From contig NZ_JNXE01000022.1 of NCBI RefSeq assembly GCF_000716605.1, positions 92,169 through 156,168 of the forward strand: a DNA stretch of 64,000 bases, in the 5' to 3' direction. The stretch is from Streptomyces sp. NRRL F-525. Its GTDB lineage: Bacteria > Actinomycetota > Actinomycetes > Streptomycetales > Streptomycetaceae. Numbering within the stretch: position 1 is the first letter of the stretch; each line of letters starts with the position of its first letter. Below are positions 17,442 through 26,166 of the stretch, one piece after another. The notes under the pieces were generated by a model. That model saw only the letters and a list, made by a program, of their open reading frames with translations, was not told the DNA's origin and did not search any database. The position numbers and the translations under genes are program-made.

Positions 17442-18695
17442 GTGGGATATCTGGAGATCCTCAGGGCGAGGCACGCCACCCGCCTGCTCGTGGGCACGCT
17501 GGTGGGCCGGTTGCCGAACGCCACCGCCGCGATCGCGATCGTGCTGTTCATCCGCGCGGAGGGCGGCACCTACAGCCTCGCGGGCGCTCTGGCGGCCGTC
17601 TACGGCATCGCCAACGCGGTCGGACAGCCCCTCCTGGGGCGACTGGTGGACGTCCACGGACAGCCGCGCGTGCAGCTGCCCGCCGCGGTCCTGTCGGCGC
17701 TCGCGATGACCGTCTTCGCCTTCGGGGGCACCGATCCGCTGCCCCTCGCCTACGTCGCCATAGCCGCCGCCGGGCTCTTCGCGCCGCCCCTGGAGGGCGG
17801 TCTGCGGGCGCTGTGGCCGGCCGTGCTGCGGCGCGAGGAGCAGGTGCACACGGCGTACGCCATGGACGCCGTCGCCCAGGAAGTCATGTTCACCGTGGGG
17901 CCCTTGCTCGTGACGGTGTTCGTGTCGCTGTGGTCCGCCCCTGTGGCGCTGCTCGTGCTGAACGTCATCGGGGTGCTGGGCGCCCTCTCCGTAGTCGTGT
18001 CGCCCCCCTCGCGCGCGTGGCGCTCGGCCCCGCGCGAGGCGCACTGGCTGGGCGCCCTGCGCTCACCGGGACTCCTGGCGCTGCTCGGCGCCTTCCTGTT
18101 CGTCGGGATGGCGCTCGGCTCGATCACGGTCGCGTCGGTTTCGTACGCCGACGGGCACGGCGGTGACGTCGTGTACGGCTGGCTGATGGCGGCGATCGGG
18201 CTGGGCGCGCTGCTGGGCGGCACGGTCTACGGGGCCCGGCAGTGGACCGGGGTCCCCGAGCGCCGACTGCGGGTCCTGGTGGGGCTGCTGGCGGTGTGTT
18301 ACCTGCCGTTGATGCTCATGCCGGGCGCGGTCGCCATGGTGCTGCTCACCGTGCTCGCCGGGATGTTCCTCGCGCCCGCCCTCGCCTGCGCCTTCATCAT
18401 CGTCGACCGGCACGCGCCCAAGGGCACGGTCACCGAGGCTTTCTCGTGGCTTGTGACGACGTTCACCGTGGGGGCGTCGGTCGGAACGGGCGTCGCGGGG
18501 CCGGTCGTACAGGCCGGTGGGGCGCTGTGGGGGTTCGCCGTGCCGGGGGTCGCGGGGGCGGTGTCGTTGCTGGTCCTGCTGGCCACCGGACGGGTCCTCG
18601 CAGCTCCCGGCGGGGGTGCGGTGATTGCGGCTTCATCGGAAAATGATCCAAACCGAGCGGTCGAACCCCGTTTCAGCACAGGGGATCGGGCGTAA
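17442..18695 (+). CDS. MFS transporter
   Basis: A 417-residue polytopic inner-membrane protein with about 12 hydrophobic segments. The loop 2-3 signature is GQPLLGRLVDVHGQPRVQLPAAVL (residues about 62-85), typical of drug/sugar efflux MFS proteins. Substrate unknown. Divergent from the LacI regulator, which probably controls it. The GTG at 17442 lies in a weak SD context. Its TAA stop is 9 bp before the pafA ATG, so pafA may be read partly from this transcript. Confidence 0.85.
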   Translation: MGYLEILRARHATRLLVGTLVGRLPNATAAIAIVLFIRAEGGTYSLAGALAAVYGIANAVGQPLLGRLVDVHGQPRVQLPAAVLSALAMTVFAFGGTDPLPLAYVAIAAAGLFAPPLEGGLRALWPAVLRREEQVHTAYAMDAVAQEVMFTVGPLLVTVFVSLWSAPVALLVLNVIGVLGALSVVVSPPSRAWRSAPREAHWLGALRSPGLLALLGAFLFVGMALGSITVASVSYADGHGGDVVYGWLMAAIGLGALLGGTVYGARQWTGVPERRLRVLVGLLAVCYLPLMLMPGAVAMVLLTVLAGMFLAPALACAFIIVDRHAPKGTVTEAFSWLVTTFTVGASVGTGVAGPVVQAGGALWGFAVPGVAGAVSLLVLLATGRVLAAPGGGAVIAASSENDPNRAVEPRFSTGDRA

Positions 18696-18704
18696 TGTTC
18701 AGTC

Positions 18705-20066
18705 ATGGACCGCCGCATTTTCGGGCTGGAGAACGAGTACGGCGTCACGTGTACGTTCAGGGGACAGCGGCGTCTGTCTCCCGACGAAGTGGCTCGGTAC
18801 CTCTTCCGCCGTGTCGTGTCATGGGGCCGCAGCAGCAATGTCTTTCTGCGAAACGGCGCCCGGCTCTATCTCGACGTGGGCTCACATCCGGAATACGCGA
18901 CCCCCGAATGTGACAACGTGACCGAACTGGTCACCCACGACAAAGCCGGCGAGCGCATTCTCGAAGGACTCCTGGTGGACGCCGAACGACGCCTGCACGA
19001 GGAGGGAATCGCGGGCGACGTCTACCTCTTCAAGAACAACACCGACTCGGCGGGCAACTCGTACGGCTGCCACGAGAACTACCTGGTGGCACGGCACGGC
19101 GAGTTCTCCCGGCTCGCGGACATCCTCATCCCGTTCCTGGTCACGCGTCAGCTTCTGTGCGGCGCGGGCAAGGTGCTGCAGACTCCGCGCGGCGCCGTGT
19201 ACTGCGTCAGCCAGCGCGCCGAACACATCTGGGAGGGCGTCTCCTCGGCGACGACGCGTTCCCGGCCCATCATCAACACGCGGGACGAACCGCACGCGGA
19301 CGCCGAGCGCTACCGCCGTCTCCACGTCATCGTGGGCGACTCGAACATGTCCGAGACGACCATGCTGCTCAAGGTCGGCGCCACCGACCTCGTGCTGCGC
19401 ATGATCGAGGCGGGCACGGTGATGCGCGACCTGACCCTGGAGAACCCGATCCGGGCGATCCGCGAGGTCAGCCACGACATCACGGGCCGGCGCAAGGTGC
19501 GTCTGGCCAGCGGACGCGAGGCCTCCGCGATCGAGGTGCAGCGCGAGTACTACGAGAAGGCCGTGGACTTCGTCGAGCGCCGCGGCATCCGTACGGGCAC
19601 CGTCGAGCAGGTCCTGGAGCTGTGGGGCCGTACGCTCGACGCGATCGAGGCCGAGGACCTCGACCGGATCGGCACCGAGATCGACTGGGTCATGAAGTAC
19701 CAGCTCATCGAGCGGTACCGGGCGAAGCACAACATGACCATGTCCCACCCGCGGGTGGCGCAGATCGACCTCGCCTACCACGACATCCACCGTCGCCGAG
19801 GGCTCTACTACCTCCTCGAGAGGAAGGGCCAAGCCGCCCGGATCTGCAACGACTTGAAGATCTTCGAGGGCAAGTCCGTTCCGCCGCAGACCACTCGGGC
19901 CAGGCTCCGCGGCGACTTCATCCGCAGGGCTCAGGAACAGCGGCGGGACTTCACCGTCGACTGGGTCCATCTCAAGCTCAACGACCAGGCCCAGCGCACC
20001 GTGTTGTGCAAGGACCCGTTCCGTTCGGTGGACGACCGGGTGGAGAAACTGATCGCCGGAATGTAG
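18705..20066 (+). CDS. pafA: Pup-protein ligase PafA
   Basis: A 453-residue ligase that joins the C-terminal Glu of deamidated Pup to substrate lysine side chains using ATP. The start [13 protein letters not shown] carries the ATP/Mg-binding Glu. The catalytic Asp is Asp57 in [19 protein letters not shown] (corresponds to Asp64 of the mycobacterial enzyme). [21 protein letters not shown] and [19 protein letters not shown] are shared with Dop, but the long Dop loop after residue 40 is absent, which fixes the assignment. It lies about 4.9 kb downstream of dop, separated by pup, prcBA and the LacI/MFS pair. A perfect hairpin follows at 20114-20148. Confidence 0.97.
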   Translation: MDRRIFGLENEYGVTCTFRGQRRLSPDEVARYLFRRVVSWGRSSNVFLRNGARLYLDVGSHPEYATPECDNVTELVTHDKAGERILEGLLVDAERRLHEEGIAGDVYLFKNNTDSAGNSYGCHENYLVARHGEFSRLADILIPFLVTRQLLCGAGKVLQTPRGAVYCVSQRAEHIWEGVSSATTRSRPIINTRDEPHADAERYRRLHVIVGDSNMSETTMLLKVGATDLVLRMIEAGTVMRDLTLENPIRAIREVSHDITGRRKVRLASGREASAIEVQREYYEKAVDFVERRGIRTGTVEQVLELWGRTLDAIEAEDLDRIGTEIDWVMKYQLIERYRAKHNMTMSHPRVAQIDLAYHDIHRRRGLYYLLERKGQAARICNDLKIFEGKSVPPQTTRARLRGDFIRRAQEQRRDFTVDWVHLKLNDQAQRTVLCKDPFRSVDDRVEKLIAGM

Positions 20067-20113
20067 GCAAAAACATCCGGATACCGACGTCCGGATACAT
20101 ATTCGGTACGCCA

Positions 20114-20148
20114 CACGGGCCCCGTACGTTTCACGTACGGGGCCCGTG
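20114..20148 (+). terminator. Terminator after pafA
   Basis: Perfect 16-bp stem, 20114-20129 with 20133-20148, with a 3-nt loop. The sequence before it (20071-20100) repeats the decamer TCCGGATAC twice. Confidence 0.85.
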
Positions 20149-20208
20149 CCACGCCGTAGAGTTGCGCGCACGCCATCAACAAGATCAACCGATTACGAGG
20201 CCTTCACC

Positions 20209-21222
20209 GTGCGCCGACGCTCCGTTCTTATCGCTGTTCCCGCAGGACTTGTGACGATCGCGGGGTGCGGTGACAGCGATTCCTCCTCCAGCAAGGCCAG
20301 CGCGTCGCCGTCGCCCTCGCCGTCCTCCTCGGCCTCGGCGGTGCCGCCGCCGAAGCTGGTGGACGGTCCGCTGCCGGCGATCACGGCGGGCACGAAGTTC
20401 GACGAGAAGCCGACCGTCGCCAAGGGCACCGGCGATCCGTCGAAGAACCTCGCGGTGAAGACGGTGATCGCGGGCGGCGGCAAGGCAGTGGCGGAAGGCG
20501 ACTTCGTCAAGGTCAACTACCTGGGCCAGATCTGGTCGACGGCGAAGGTCTTCGACAACTCCTACGACCGCAAGACCTCGTTGGTCATCCAGCTCGCCCA
20601 GGGCGGCATCATCGACGGCTGGCGCTACGGCCTCGCGGGCAGGAAGGTCGGCAGCCGCGTCGAGATGGCGATCCCGCCGACCTGGGGATACGGCACGGCG
20701 GGCAGCCCCCAGGCGGGCATCAAGGGCACCGACACGCTGGTCTTCGTGATCGACATCCAGGACGCCTTGAACGCCAAGAGCTCCGCCAAGGGCACGACCG
20801 TCGCGCAGTCCGACGCCGATCTGCCCAAGGTGGGCACGAACACCGACGGCAAGGCCCCCTCGGTCACCATCCCGAAGGCGGACCCGCCCAAGAAGCTGGT
20901 GTCGAACTACGTCCTGGAGAGCGACGGAGCCGTCGTCAAGGAGGCCCAGTCGATCCTCTGCCAGTTCAAGGGCGTGGTCTGGAGCACCGGCAAGGAGTTC
21001 GAATCGACGTACTCGCAGGGCCGGTTGAGCCAGTTCTCGATCAAGGACATGGAGTCGGTCGTCAAGGGCCTGGCCCAGGGCATCACCGGCAAGAAGGTCG
21101 GCAGCCGCATCATGATCGTCGCGCCCGCGGACCTGGCCTACGGGAACACCCCGCCGAGCGGGGGCGCCATCAAGAAGGGCGACACCCTCGTGTTCTCCGT
21201 GGACATCCTGGCGGCCATGTGA
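20209..21222 (+). CDS. Lipoprotein with two FKBP-type peptidyl-prolyl isomerase domains
   Basis: A 337-residue extracytoplasmic PPIase. The lipobox is in LVTIAGCGDSD (Cys about 20), followed by a Ser/Pro/Ala-rich linker. Domain 1 (about residues 80-180) has GDFVKVNYLGQIWSTAKVFDNSY, GWRYGLAGRKVGSRVEMAIPPTWGYG and TLVFVIDI. Domain 2 (about 245-337) repeats the fold with CQFKGVVWSTGKEFESTY, VKGLAQGITGKKVGSRIMIVAPADLAYGN and TLVFSVDIL. GTG at 20209 follows CGAGG. A smaller FKBP gene follows directly. Such pairs accompany pafA in many Streptomyces; they probably assist folding of exported proteins. Confidence 0.9.
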   Translation: MRRRSVLIAVPAGLVTIAGCGDSDSSSSKASASPSPSPSSSASAVPPPKLVDGPLPAITAGTKFDEKPTVAKGTGDPSKNLAVKTVIAGGGKAVAEGDFVKVNYLGQIWSTAKVFDNSYDRKTSLVIQLAQGGIIDGWRYGLAGRKVGSRVEMAIPPTWGYGTAGSPQAGIKGTDTLVFVIDIQDALNAKSSAKGTTVAQSDADLPKVGTNTDGKAPSVTIPKADPPKKLVSNYVLESDGAVVKEAQSILCQFKGVVWSTGKEFESTYSQGRLSQFSIKDMESVVKGLAQGITGKKVGSRIMIVAPADLAYGNTPPSGGAIKKGDTLVFSVDILAAM

Positions 21223-21316
21223 TCCCTGCGGGGATCGGCCTGGCCGGAGCGCGACACCGGCCGGGATGCGAGACTGTCCGAGTTGTCTTGTCGTACACAT
21301 AGCAGGAGCCAGAGAC

Positions 21317-21688
21317 GTGAGCATCGAGAAGCCCGAGATCGACTTCCCGGAGGGCGAAGCCCCGGCCGACCTGGAGATCAAGGATCTCTGGGAGGGTGAC
21401 GGCGAGATCGCGGTGGCGGGCCAGAACGTCACCGTCCACTACGTGGGCGTTGCCTTCAGCACCGGCGAGGAGTTCGACGCCAGCTGGAACCGCGGTACCC
21501 CGTTCAAGTTCCCGCTCGGTGGCGGCCGTGTCATCAAGGGCTGGGACAAGGGCGTGCAGGGCATGAAGGTCGGCGGCCGCCGCCAGCTGACCATCCCGGC
21601 GCACCTCGCCTACGGCAACCAGAGCCCGACCCCGGCGATCAAGCCGGGCGAGACCCTGATCTTCGTGGTCGACCTCATCGCCGTCTGA
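21317..21688 (+). CDS. FKBP-type peptidyl-prolyl cis-trans isomerase (small, cytosolic)
   Basis: A 123-residue single-domain FKBP. The core is NVTVHYVGVAFSTGEEFDASW, then the active-site region PFKFPLGGGRVIKGWDKGVQGMKVGGRRQLTIPAHLAYG and the closing strand ETLIFVVDLIAV. It has no signal peptide. GTG at 21317 is set by AGGAG at 21303-21307; an in-frame upstream ATG lacks an SD. It is 94 bp downstream of the lipoprotein FKBP and is closed by a terminator, so it may be the last gene of that unit. Confidence 0.93.
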   Translation: MSIEKPEIDFPEGEAPADLEIKDLWEGDGEIAVAGQNVTVHYVGVAFSTGEEFDASWNRGTPFKFPLGGGRVIKGWDKGVQGMKVGGRRQLTIPAHLAYGNQSPTPAIKPGETLIFVVDLIAV

Positions 21689-21718
21689 TCACCGGTTCCG
21701 ACCGGACCCGATCACCTG

Positions 21719-21746
21719 GGGCCCATGCCTGTGAGGGCATGGGCCC
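21719..21746 (+). terminator. Terminator after the small FKBP gene
   Basis: 11-bp perfect stem, 21719-21729 with 21736-21746, followed by a TCGGCTTTT tract. Confidence 0.88.
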
Positions 21747-21820
21747 TCGGCTTTTGCCAGGCCTGCGCGGGGCGGTACGGTCATCGTTCGTAAGCACATA
21801 CAGGGAGGCGAAGGGCGTCG

Positions 21821-22774
21821 ATGGCCATTGCCAAGGCCGAGCGGCTGATGAACCTCGCGCTGTGTCTGCTCGGGACGCGGCGGCCGCTCAGCAAGCGTGA
21901 GCTGCGCGAGTCCATCGAGGCGTATCTCGAAGCGGGCAGCGACGACTCCTTCAACCGGATGTTCGAGCGCGACAAGGACGATCTGCGCGAACTCGGGCTG
22001 GTCATCGAGACGGTGGAGAACCTGGACGGCGAGGTCGGCTATCTCGCCCGCCGCGACAGCAACCGCCTCCCGCCCATCACCCTCGACGCCGAGGAGGCCG
22101 CCGCGCTCGGTCTCGCCGCCAAGGTGTGGCAGCAGGCCCGGCTCGCCGGCGCCGCGAGCGGCGCGCTGCAGAAGCTGCGCGCGGCCGGGATGCCCGAGGA
22201 CCTCGACCCGTACGAGCCGCACGGCGCCCTGGAGCCGCGCATCCCGGTGCACGAGGCGTCGTTCGAGCCGCTGATGCTGGCCTGTCGCGACCGCCGTCCC
22301 GTCGTCTTCGACTACCGCAAGGCCACCGCCGCCCGCCCCGAACCCCGCAATGTCGAGCCGTGGGCGCTGGAGTGCTGGCGCGGCCACTGGTACCTCGCCG
22401 GCTGGGACCGGGACCGGGGTGCCGAGCGGGTCTTCCGTCTCTCCCGGATCACCGGCAAAGTGCGGTCCCGCAACGGGCGGTTCACCGCGGACATCCCCGA
22501 CGTCGTCACCGTGCGCGAGACCGTCGCGAGCTGGGCGGGGGAGACCGCCGACCGCTCCGCGCTGATCCGGCTGCGCACGGGCTCCGGTTACCCCTTGCGG
22601 GCGAAAGCCGTGTCGGTTCGGGAACTCGGGGACGGCTGGGACGAGTTGGAGATTCCGTACGGCCATGGGCTGGATGCCTGGCTGGTGGAGTTCGGCCCTG
22701 ATGTGGTCGTCCTGGAGCCGGCCGAGCTGCGGGCCGACGTGGTGGACCGGCTGCGCGCCGTGGCCAAGGGCTGA
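21821..22774 (+). CDS. pafB: WYL-domain transcription factor PafB
   Basis: A 317-residue regulator with an N-terminal winged HTH (MAIAKAERLMNLALCLLGTRRPLSKRELRESI), a WYL domain in the middle (PVVFDYRKA ... NVEPWALECWRGHWYLAGWD) and a C-terminal extension (WCX). With PafC it forms the activator of the RecA/LexA-independent DNA-damage response in mycobacteria; a single-stranded DNA or other nucleic-acid ligand is thought to act on the WYL domain. The gene is the first of a pafB-pafC pair starting after a terminator, so its promoter lies in 21747-21820. Confidence 0.93.
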   Translation: MAIAKAERLMNLALCLLGTRRPLSKRELRESIEAYLEAGSDDSFNRMFERDKDDLRELGLVIETVENLDGEVGYLARRDSNRLPPITLDAEEAAALGLAAKVWQQARLAGAASGALQKLRAAGMPEDLDPYEPHGALEPRIPVHEASFEPLMLACRDRRPVVFDYRKATAARPEPRNVEPWALECWRGHWYLAGWDRDRGAERVFRLSRITGKVRSRNGRFTADIPDVVTVRETVASWAGETADRSALIRLRTGSGYPLRAKAVSVRELGDGWDELEIPYGHGLDAWLVEFGPDVVVLEPAELRADVVDRLRAVAKG

Positions 22775-22793
22775 GGGGGAGCGGAAGAGAACT

Positions 22794-23810
22794 GTGGCAG
22801 GCAAACCGGTCAGGCCCGTCAACGCCATCGACCAGACCCGGCGGATGCTCTCCCTGGTGACCTATCTCAAGGAGCGCCCCGGAGCGCGCATCGAGGACGT
22901 CGCCCGTGCCTTCGGGATCACCGAGGACGAGCTGGTCTCCGACCTCGACGTGCTGCCCATGTGCGGGACCAGTTTCCGGGGCGGCGACCTGCTCGACATC
23001 GACACCGACGGCGACCGCATCTGGTGGCACAACCCGGACGACGTCGCCGAACCGCTCCGGCTCGCCGCGGACGAGGCGACCGCTCTCCTGGTGGCCGCCC
23101 GCGCAGTGTCGACCCTCCCGGGCCTGCGCGAGAGCGACCGGCAGGCGCTGCTGCGGGCCAACGCCAAGGTGGAGGCGGCGGCCGGTGAGGCGGCCGGGGC
23201 CAGCGCGCGCCTTTCGGTGACCTTCGAGTCCGAGGGCGGGGTCTTCGCCGACGTCGACCGCGCGATCTCGGAGCGCCGCCGCCTGTGGATCCGCTACTAC
23301 TCGCCGGCACGCGACGAGTTGAGCGAGCGCGAGATCGACCCCATCCGTCTGGTCAGCGTCGGGCACACGTACGTGGAGGCCTGGTGCCGCCGCTCCGAGG
23401 CACGCCGCACCTTCCGCCTCGACCGGGTCGCCGAGATCAAGATCCTCGACGAGCCGTCCGCACCGCCCGAGATCGAACTGCGGGACCTGTCCGAGGCGTT
23501 GGTGCAGCCCGCCGCCGAGGACCCCGAGGTCGTCGTGGAGGTCGGCCCGGGCGGACGCTGGGTCGCCGAGTACTACCCGCACGACAGTGCCGATGAGCTT
23601 CCCGACGGCGGGCTGCGTATTACCTTGCGCACCCCCGACCCCACGTCCCTGAGACGCCTGGCCCTACGGCTCGGGCGCGACGGCCGGATCGTCTCCCCGA
23701 GCGACCTCGCCGACAGCGCCCGCCGGGCCGCCCGCGAGGCGCTGGCGGCGTACGACGGTCCGCAGGGTGTTGTTGACGCGGTGCAGGGTGTTGACGAGAG
23801 GCCGGAGTGA
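22794..23810 (+). CDS. pafC: WYL-domain transcription factor PafC
   Basis: A 338-residue partner of PafB. The HTH is RRMLSLVTYLKERPGARIEDVARAFGITEDELVSDLDVL. The WYL domain includes RRRLWIRYYSPARDELSEREIDPIRLVSVGHTYVEAWCRRSEARRTFRLDRV in the middle, followed by a C-terminal WCX-like domain. It starts 20 bp after pafB; GTG at 22794 has GGAAGAG upstream. Co-transcription with pafB fits a PafBC heterodimer. A very long stem-loop lies directly behind its stop codon at 23817-23903. Confidence 0.93.
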   Translation: MAGKPVRPVNAIDQTRRMLSLVTYLKERPGARIEDVARAFGITEDELVSDLDVLPMCGTSFRGGDLLDIDTDGDRIWWHNPDDVAEPLRLAADEATALLVAARAVSTLPGLRESDRQALLRANAKVEAAAGEAAGASARLSVTFESEGGVFADVDRAISERRRLWIRYYSPARDELSEREIDPIRLVSVGHTYVEAWCRRSEARRTFRLDRVAEIKILDEPSAPPEIELRDLSEALVQPAAEDPEVVVEVGPGGRWVAEYYPHDSADELPDGGLRITLRTPDPTSLRRLALRLGRDGRIVSPSDLADSARRAAREALAAYDGPQGVVDAVQGVDERPE

Positions 23811-23816
23811 GCCGTA

Positions 23817-23903
23817 GGGGCGCGCCGTTACCGAGAGGGCGAGCGCGCGGAGGCCCGAAGGGGTGAGCACGGTCGCCCTCTCGGTAACGGCTGAAGGCGC
23901 CCC
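23817..23903 (+). repeat. 87-nt composite stem-loop downstream of pafC
   Basis: Perfect 18-bp arms at 23825-23842 and 23873-23890, reinforced by outer 7-bp arms GGGGCGC (23817-23823) and GCGCCCC (23897-23903), with a 30-nt loop. It starts 6 bases after the pafC stop. It is probably a terminator or mRNA-stabilising structure. Confidence 0.75.
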
Positions 23904-23939
23904 GGAGGCGAACGACCAAAGGAAAGAGGAGCAGGGGCT

Positions 23940-24269
23940 GTGAGCGAGTCGACGATGACTGGTGTCCCAGGTGTCTCCGGTGACCAGGGCGTCTCCGGTG
24001 GTCCGGAGATGACGGTGGCCGCCGCGTTCGCCGGGATGAAGAGCGTGGTGCCCGTGATGTTCAGAGCGGGCTGCCCGGACTGCCGGAGCAACTTCGAACT
24101 GGCGGCCGGCGCTCTGCGTCTCGCCATCGGCGCCACCAGCCGCACCACCTTCTACTCCTTCACCTGCCCCGACTGCGGCGCGGCCGTACGCAAGCCCGCG
24201 GGCGAGCGGATCGTCGAGCTGCTCACCGGCGGCGGGGTCAGGACCCTGCGGCTGACCTCCGTCGGGTAG
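23940..24269 (+). CDS. Small conserved protein with paired CPDC zinc-ribbon motifs
   Basis: A 109-residue protein. After about 40 variable residues come CPDC (in FRAGCPDCRSNFEL) and, 30 residues on, CPDC (in YSFTCPDCGAAVRK). The C-x2-C/C-x2-C arrangement is that of a treble-clef or zinc-ribbon fold, so zinc binding is likely. There is no enzyme signature and no membrane segment. GTG at 23940 has AGGAG at 23927-23931. It lies between pafC and tatA, a position where Streptomyces genomes usually carry such a protein. Function unknown. Confidence 0.8.
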   Translation: MSESTMTGVPGVSGDQGVSGGPEMTVAAAFAGMKSVVPVMFRAGCPDCRSNFELAAGALRLAIGATSRTTFYSFTCPDCGAAVRKPAGERIVELLTGGGVRTLRLTSVG

Positions 24270-24288
24270 CAGGGTCTAGGCTCGCCCC

Positions 24289-24483
24289 ATGTTCTGGGCG
24301 ATGGTCGCGGTAGCTGTGGGTTTCCTGGGTCTCGCCGTGCTCGGCGTGCTCGCCGTCCGGGTCTTCCTGGAGGCGCGGCGGCTCGGGCTCCAGGTCGCGG
24401 ACGCCGCGCACCGCATCAACCGGGCGGCCGAGGACCTGGAGCGAGCGGCGGTGTCCACCGCGCGTTCCGTGGACGCACTGTGA
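24289..24483 (+). CDS. Small membrane protein of unknown function
   Basis: 64 residues: one N-terminal transmembrane helix (FWAMVAVAVGFLGLAVLGVLAVRVF) followed by an amphipathic, coiled-coil-prone cytoplasmic helix (LQVADAAHRINRAAEDLERAAVSTARSVDAL). The topology resembles TatA/TatB-like or DUF948-like proteins but without the Tat FGxKxLP hinge. It begins 19 bp after the zinc-ribbon gene and probably shares its transcript. Just over 250 bp of non-coding DNA separate it from tatA. Confidence 0.7.
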   Translation: MFWAMVAVAVGFLGLAVLGVLAVRVFLEARRLGLQVADAAHRINRAAEDLERAAVSTARSVDAL

Positions 24484-24742
24484 GTCACATATGGGCGGGG
24501 TGTGAGTTGCGCGCCTCATGCGCTTCGCGTCACTTTGCCCTGTCACGTTGTCGGTGGAGGCGGGTACGCTGCTGATCGCGGTCCGGATAACGAGGCCCGG
24601 AGCGCGGACCGGGAGTACGCACGGGGATTGCCTCACGTTTACCCCTGAGCGTTACGATCGCTGGCAGCACGAAGGTCGGACAGATGTCCGATCGATCGGA
24701 CAGCACCCCACCCCAGCCGCCTCGGTGAGAAGGTAAAGACTT

Positions 24743-25024
24743 ATGTTCGGAAGGCTCGGAGCACCCGAGATCATTCTCATCCTCGTCGTCATCGTGCTCC
24801 TGTTCGGCGCGAAGAAGCTTCCGGACATGGCCCGCTCGCTCGGCAAGTCCGCCCGCATCCTCAAGAGCGAAGCCAAGGCGATGAAGGAAGAGGGCAACAC
24901 CACGCCCACCCCCGCCGGCCCGCCGAACACCGACGAGTCCGTGCAGCGCACCATCCAGGCGGCCCCCGGCGACGTGACCAGTGCGCGTCCCGTCACCGAG
25001 CCGTCGGACACGACCAAGCGCTGA
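24743..25024 (+). CDS. tatA: Sec-independent translocase subunit TatA
   Basis: A 93-residue pore-forming component of the twin-arginine pathway. MFGRLGAPEIILILVVIVLLFGAKKLPDMARSLGKS gives the N-terminal membrane helix, the FGAKKLP hinge and the amphipathic helix. The hydrophilic tail is Pro/Thr-rich. The ATG is preceded by GAGAAGG. The tatC gene follows after 48 bp, so the two form an operon with its own promoter in 24484-24742. Confidence 0.96.
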   Translation: MFGRLGAPEIILILVVIVLLFGAKKLPDMARSLGKSARILKSEAKAMKEEGNTTPTPAGPPNTDESVQRTIQAAPGDVTSARPVTEPSDTTKR

Positions 25025-25072
25025 CGCAGGGCCGGGACCCCCTCGGCCTGCCGCACGAGATGAGGACGTGGG

Positions 25073-26035
25073 TTGCCTAAGTCTGCCCGCAAGAAGGAGA
25101 AGGACCCCGAGGGGCGGATGCCCCTCGCGGACCATCTGCGCGAGCTGCGCAACCGGCTCGCGAAGGCGATGCTCGCCATCATCGTGGTGACCTGCGTGGC
25201 CGCCTTCTTCTACAACGACATCGTCAACATCATCACCAAGCCGGTGCTGGACTCGGTCGGTTGCGCCTCGACCTTCGAGGAACTGCGCAAGGCCGGTGAC
25301 AAGACGCACCAGTGCGCGCAGATCACCATCAACGGTCTGCTGACGCCGTTCACGCTGGCGTTGAAGGTGTCCCTGATGGCCGGTGTCGTCCTGGCGTCCC
25401 CGGTCTGGCTGTACCAGCTCTGGGGCTTCGTCGCTCCGGGCCTGCACAAGAACGAGAAGAAGTACGCGCTCGGCTTCGTCGGTACCGGCGTTCCGCTGTT
25501 CCTCGCCGGCGCCTACTTCGCCTACCGGGTGCTGCCCACCACCGCGAAGGTCCTGCTCGGATTCACGCCGAAGGACGTCAGCAACCTGCTGCCGCTGGAC
25601 GACCTGCTCGACCTGGTCACGCGCATGGTGCTGGTCTTCGGCCTCTCCTTCGAGCTGCCGCTGCTGCTGATCATGCTCAACCTCACGGGCGCGCTGACCG
25701 GCAAGCGGATGCTCGGCTGGTGGCGCGCGATGATCCTCGGCATCACGGTCTTCGCGGCCGTCGCCACCCCCAGCACCGACCCGCTGACCATGCTGGCGCT
25801 GGCCGGGCCGATCTGGGTGCTGTACTTCGGCGCCGTCGTCTTCTCCCTGCTCAACGACCGGCGCAAGCGCCGTCGCGACGCGGAGGGCCCGGACGACGAC
25901 GAGGCCTCGGACCTGGACCTCACCCCCGAGGACATCGGCGAGATCGAAACCGTCTCGGCCGGCCGGGCAGCCCTGCCCGAGCAGGCGAGCGGCACGGGTT
26001 CCGACCGGGTCAACGGATACGACGACGTGACCTGA
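25073..26035 (+). CDS. tatC: Sec-independent translocase subunit TatC
   Basis: A 320-residue membrane protein with six predicted helices that recognises twin-arginine signal peptides. The cytoplasmic N-terminus has MPLADHLRELRNRL. Other signatures are LTPFTLALKVSLMAGVVLASPVWLYQLWGFVAPGLHKNEKKYA in the first loops and AVATPSTDPLTMLALAGPIWVLY near the C-terminal helices. The tail is acidic and may be disordered. The start appears to be TTG at 25073, 7 nt after a GAGG-type SD; no ATG or GTG in frame precedes MPKSARKKEK at a suitable distance. A hairpin follows the gene. Confidence 0.95.
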   Translation: MPKSARKKEKDPEGRMPLADHLRELRNRLAKAMLAIIVVTCVAAFFYNDIVNIITKPVLDSVGCASTFEELRKAGDKTHQCAQITINGLLTPFTLALKVSLMAGVVLASPVWLYQLWGFVAPGLHKNEKKYALGFVGTGVPLFLAGAYFAYRVLPTTAKVLLGFTPKDVSNLLPLDDLLDLVTRMVLVFGLSFELPLLLIMLNLTGALTGKRMLGWWRAMILGITVFAAVATPSTDPLTMLALAGPIWVLYFGAVVFSLLNDRRKRRRDAEGPDDDEASDLDLTPEDIGEIETVSAGRAALPEQASGTGSDRVNGYDDVT

Positions 26036-26055
26036 GCACCTTCCCGAACTCCGCC

Positions 26056-26092
26056 GAGACCGGCCGTTCCCGCACTGCGGGCGGCCGGTCTC
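26056..26092 (+). terminator. Hairpin after tatC
   Basis: 11-bp stem, 26056-26066 with 26082-26092, directly before the helicase leader. Confidence 0.7.
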
Positions 26093-26166
26093 CGTGTGTG
26101 GAGGATCCATGGGAACGGATAATGATCGTCCTGTTGTCAGTGGCGCCCGGTACGCTCGAAAGCACG

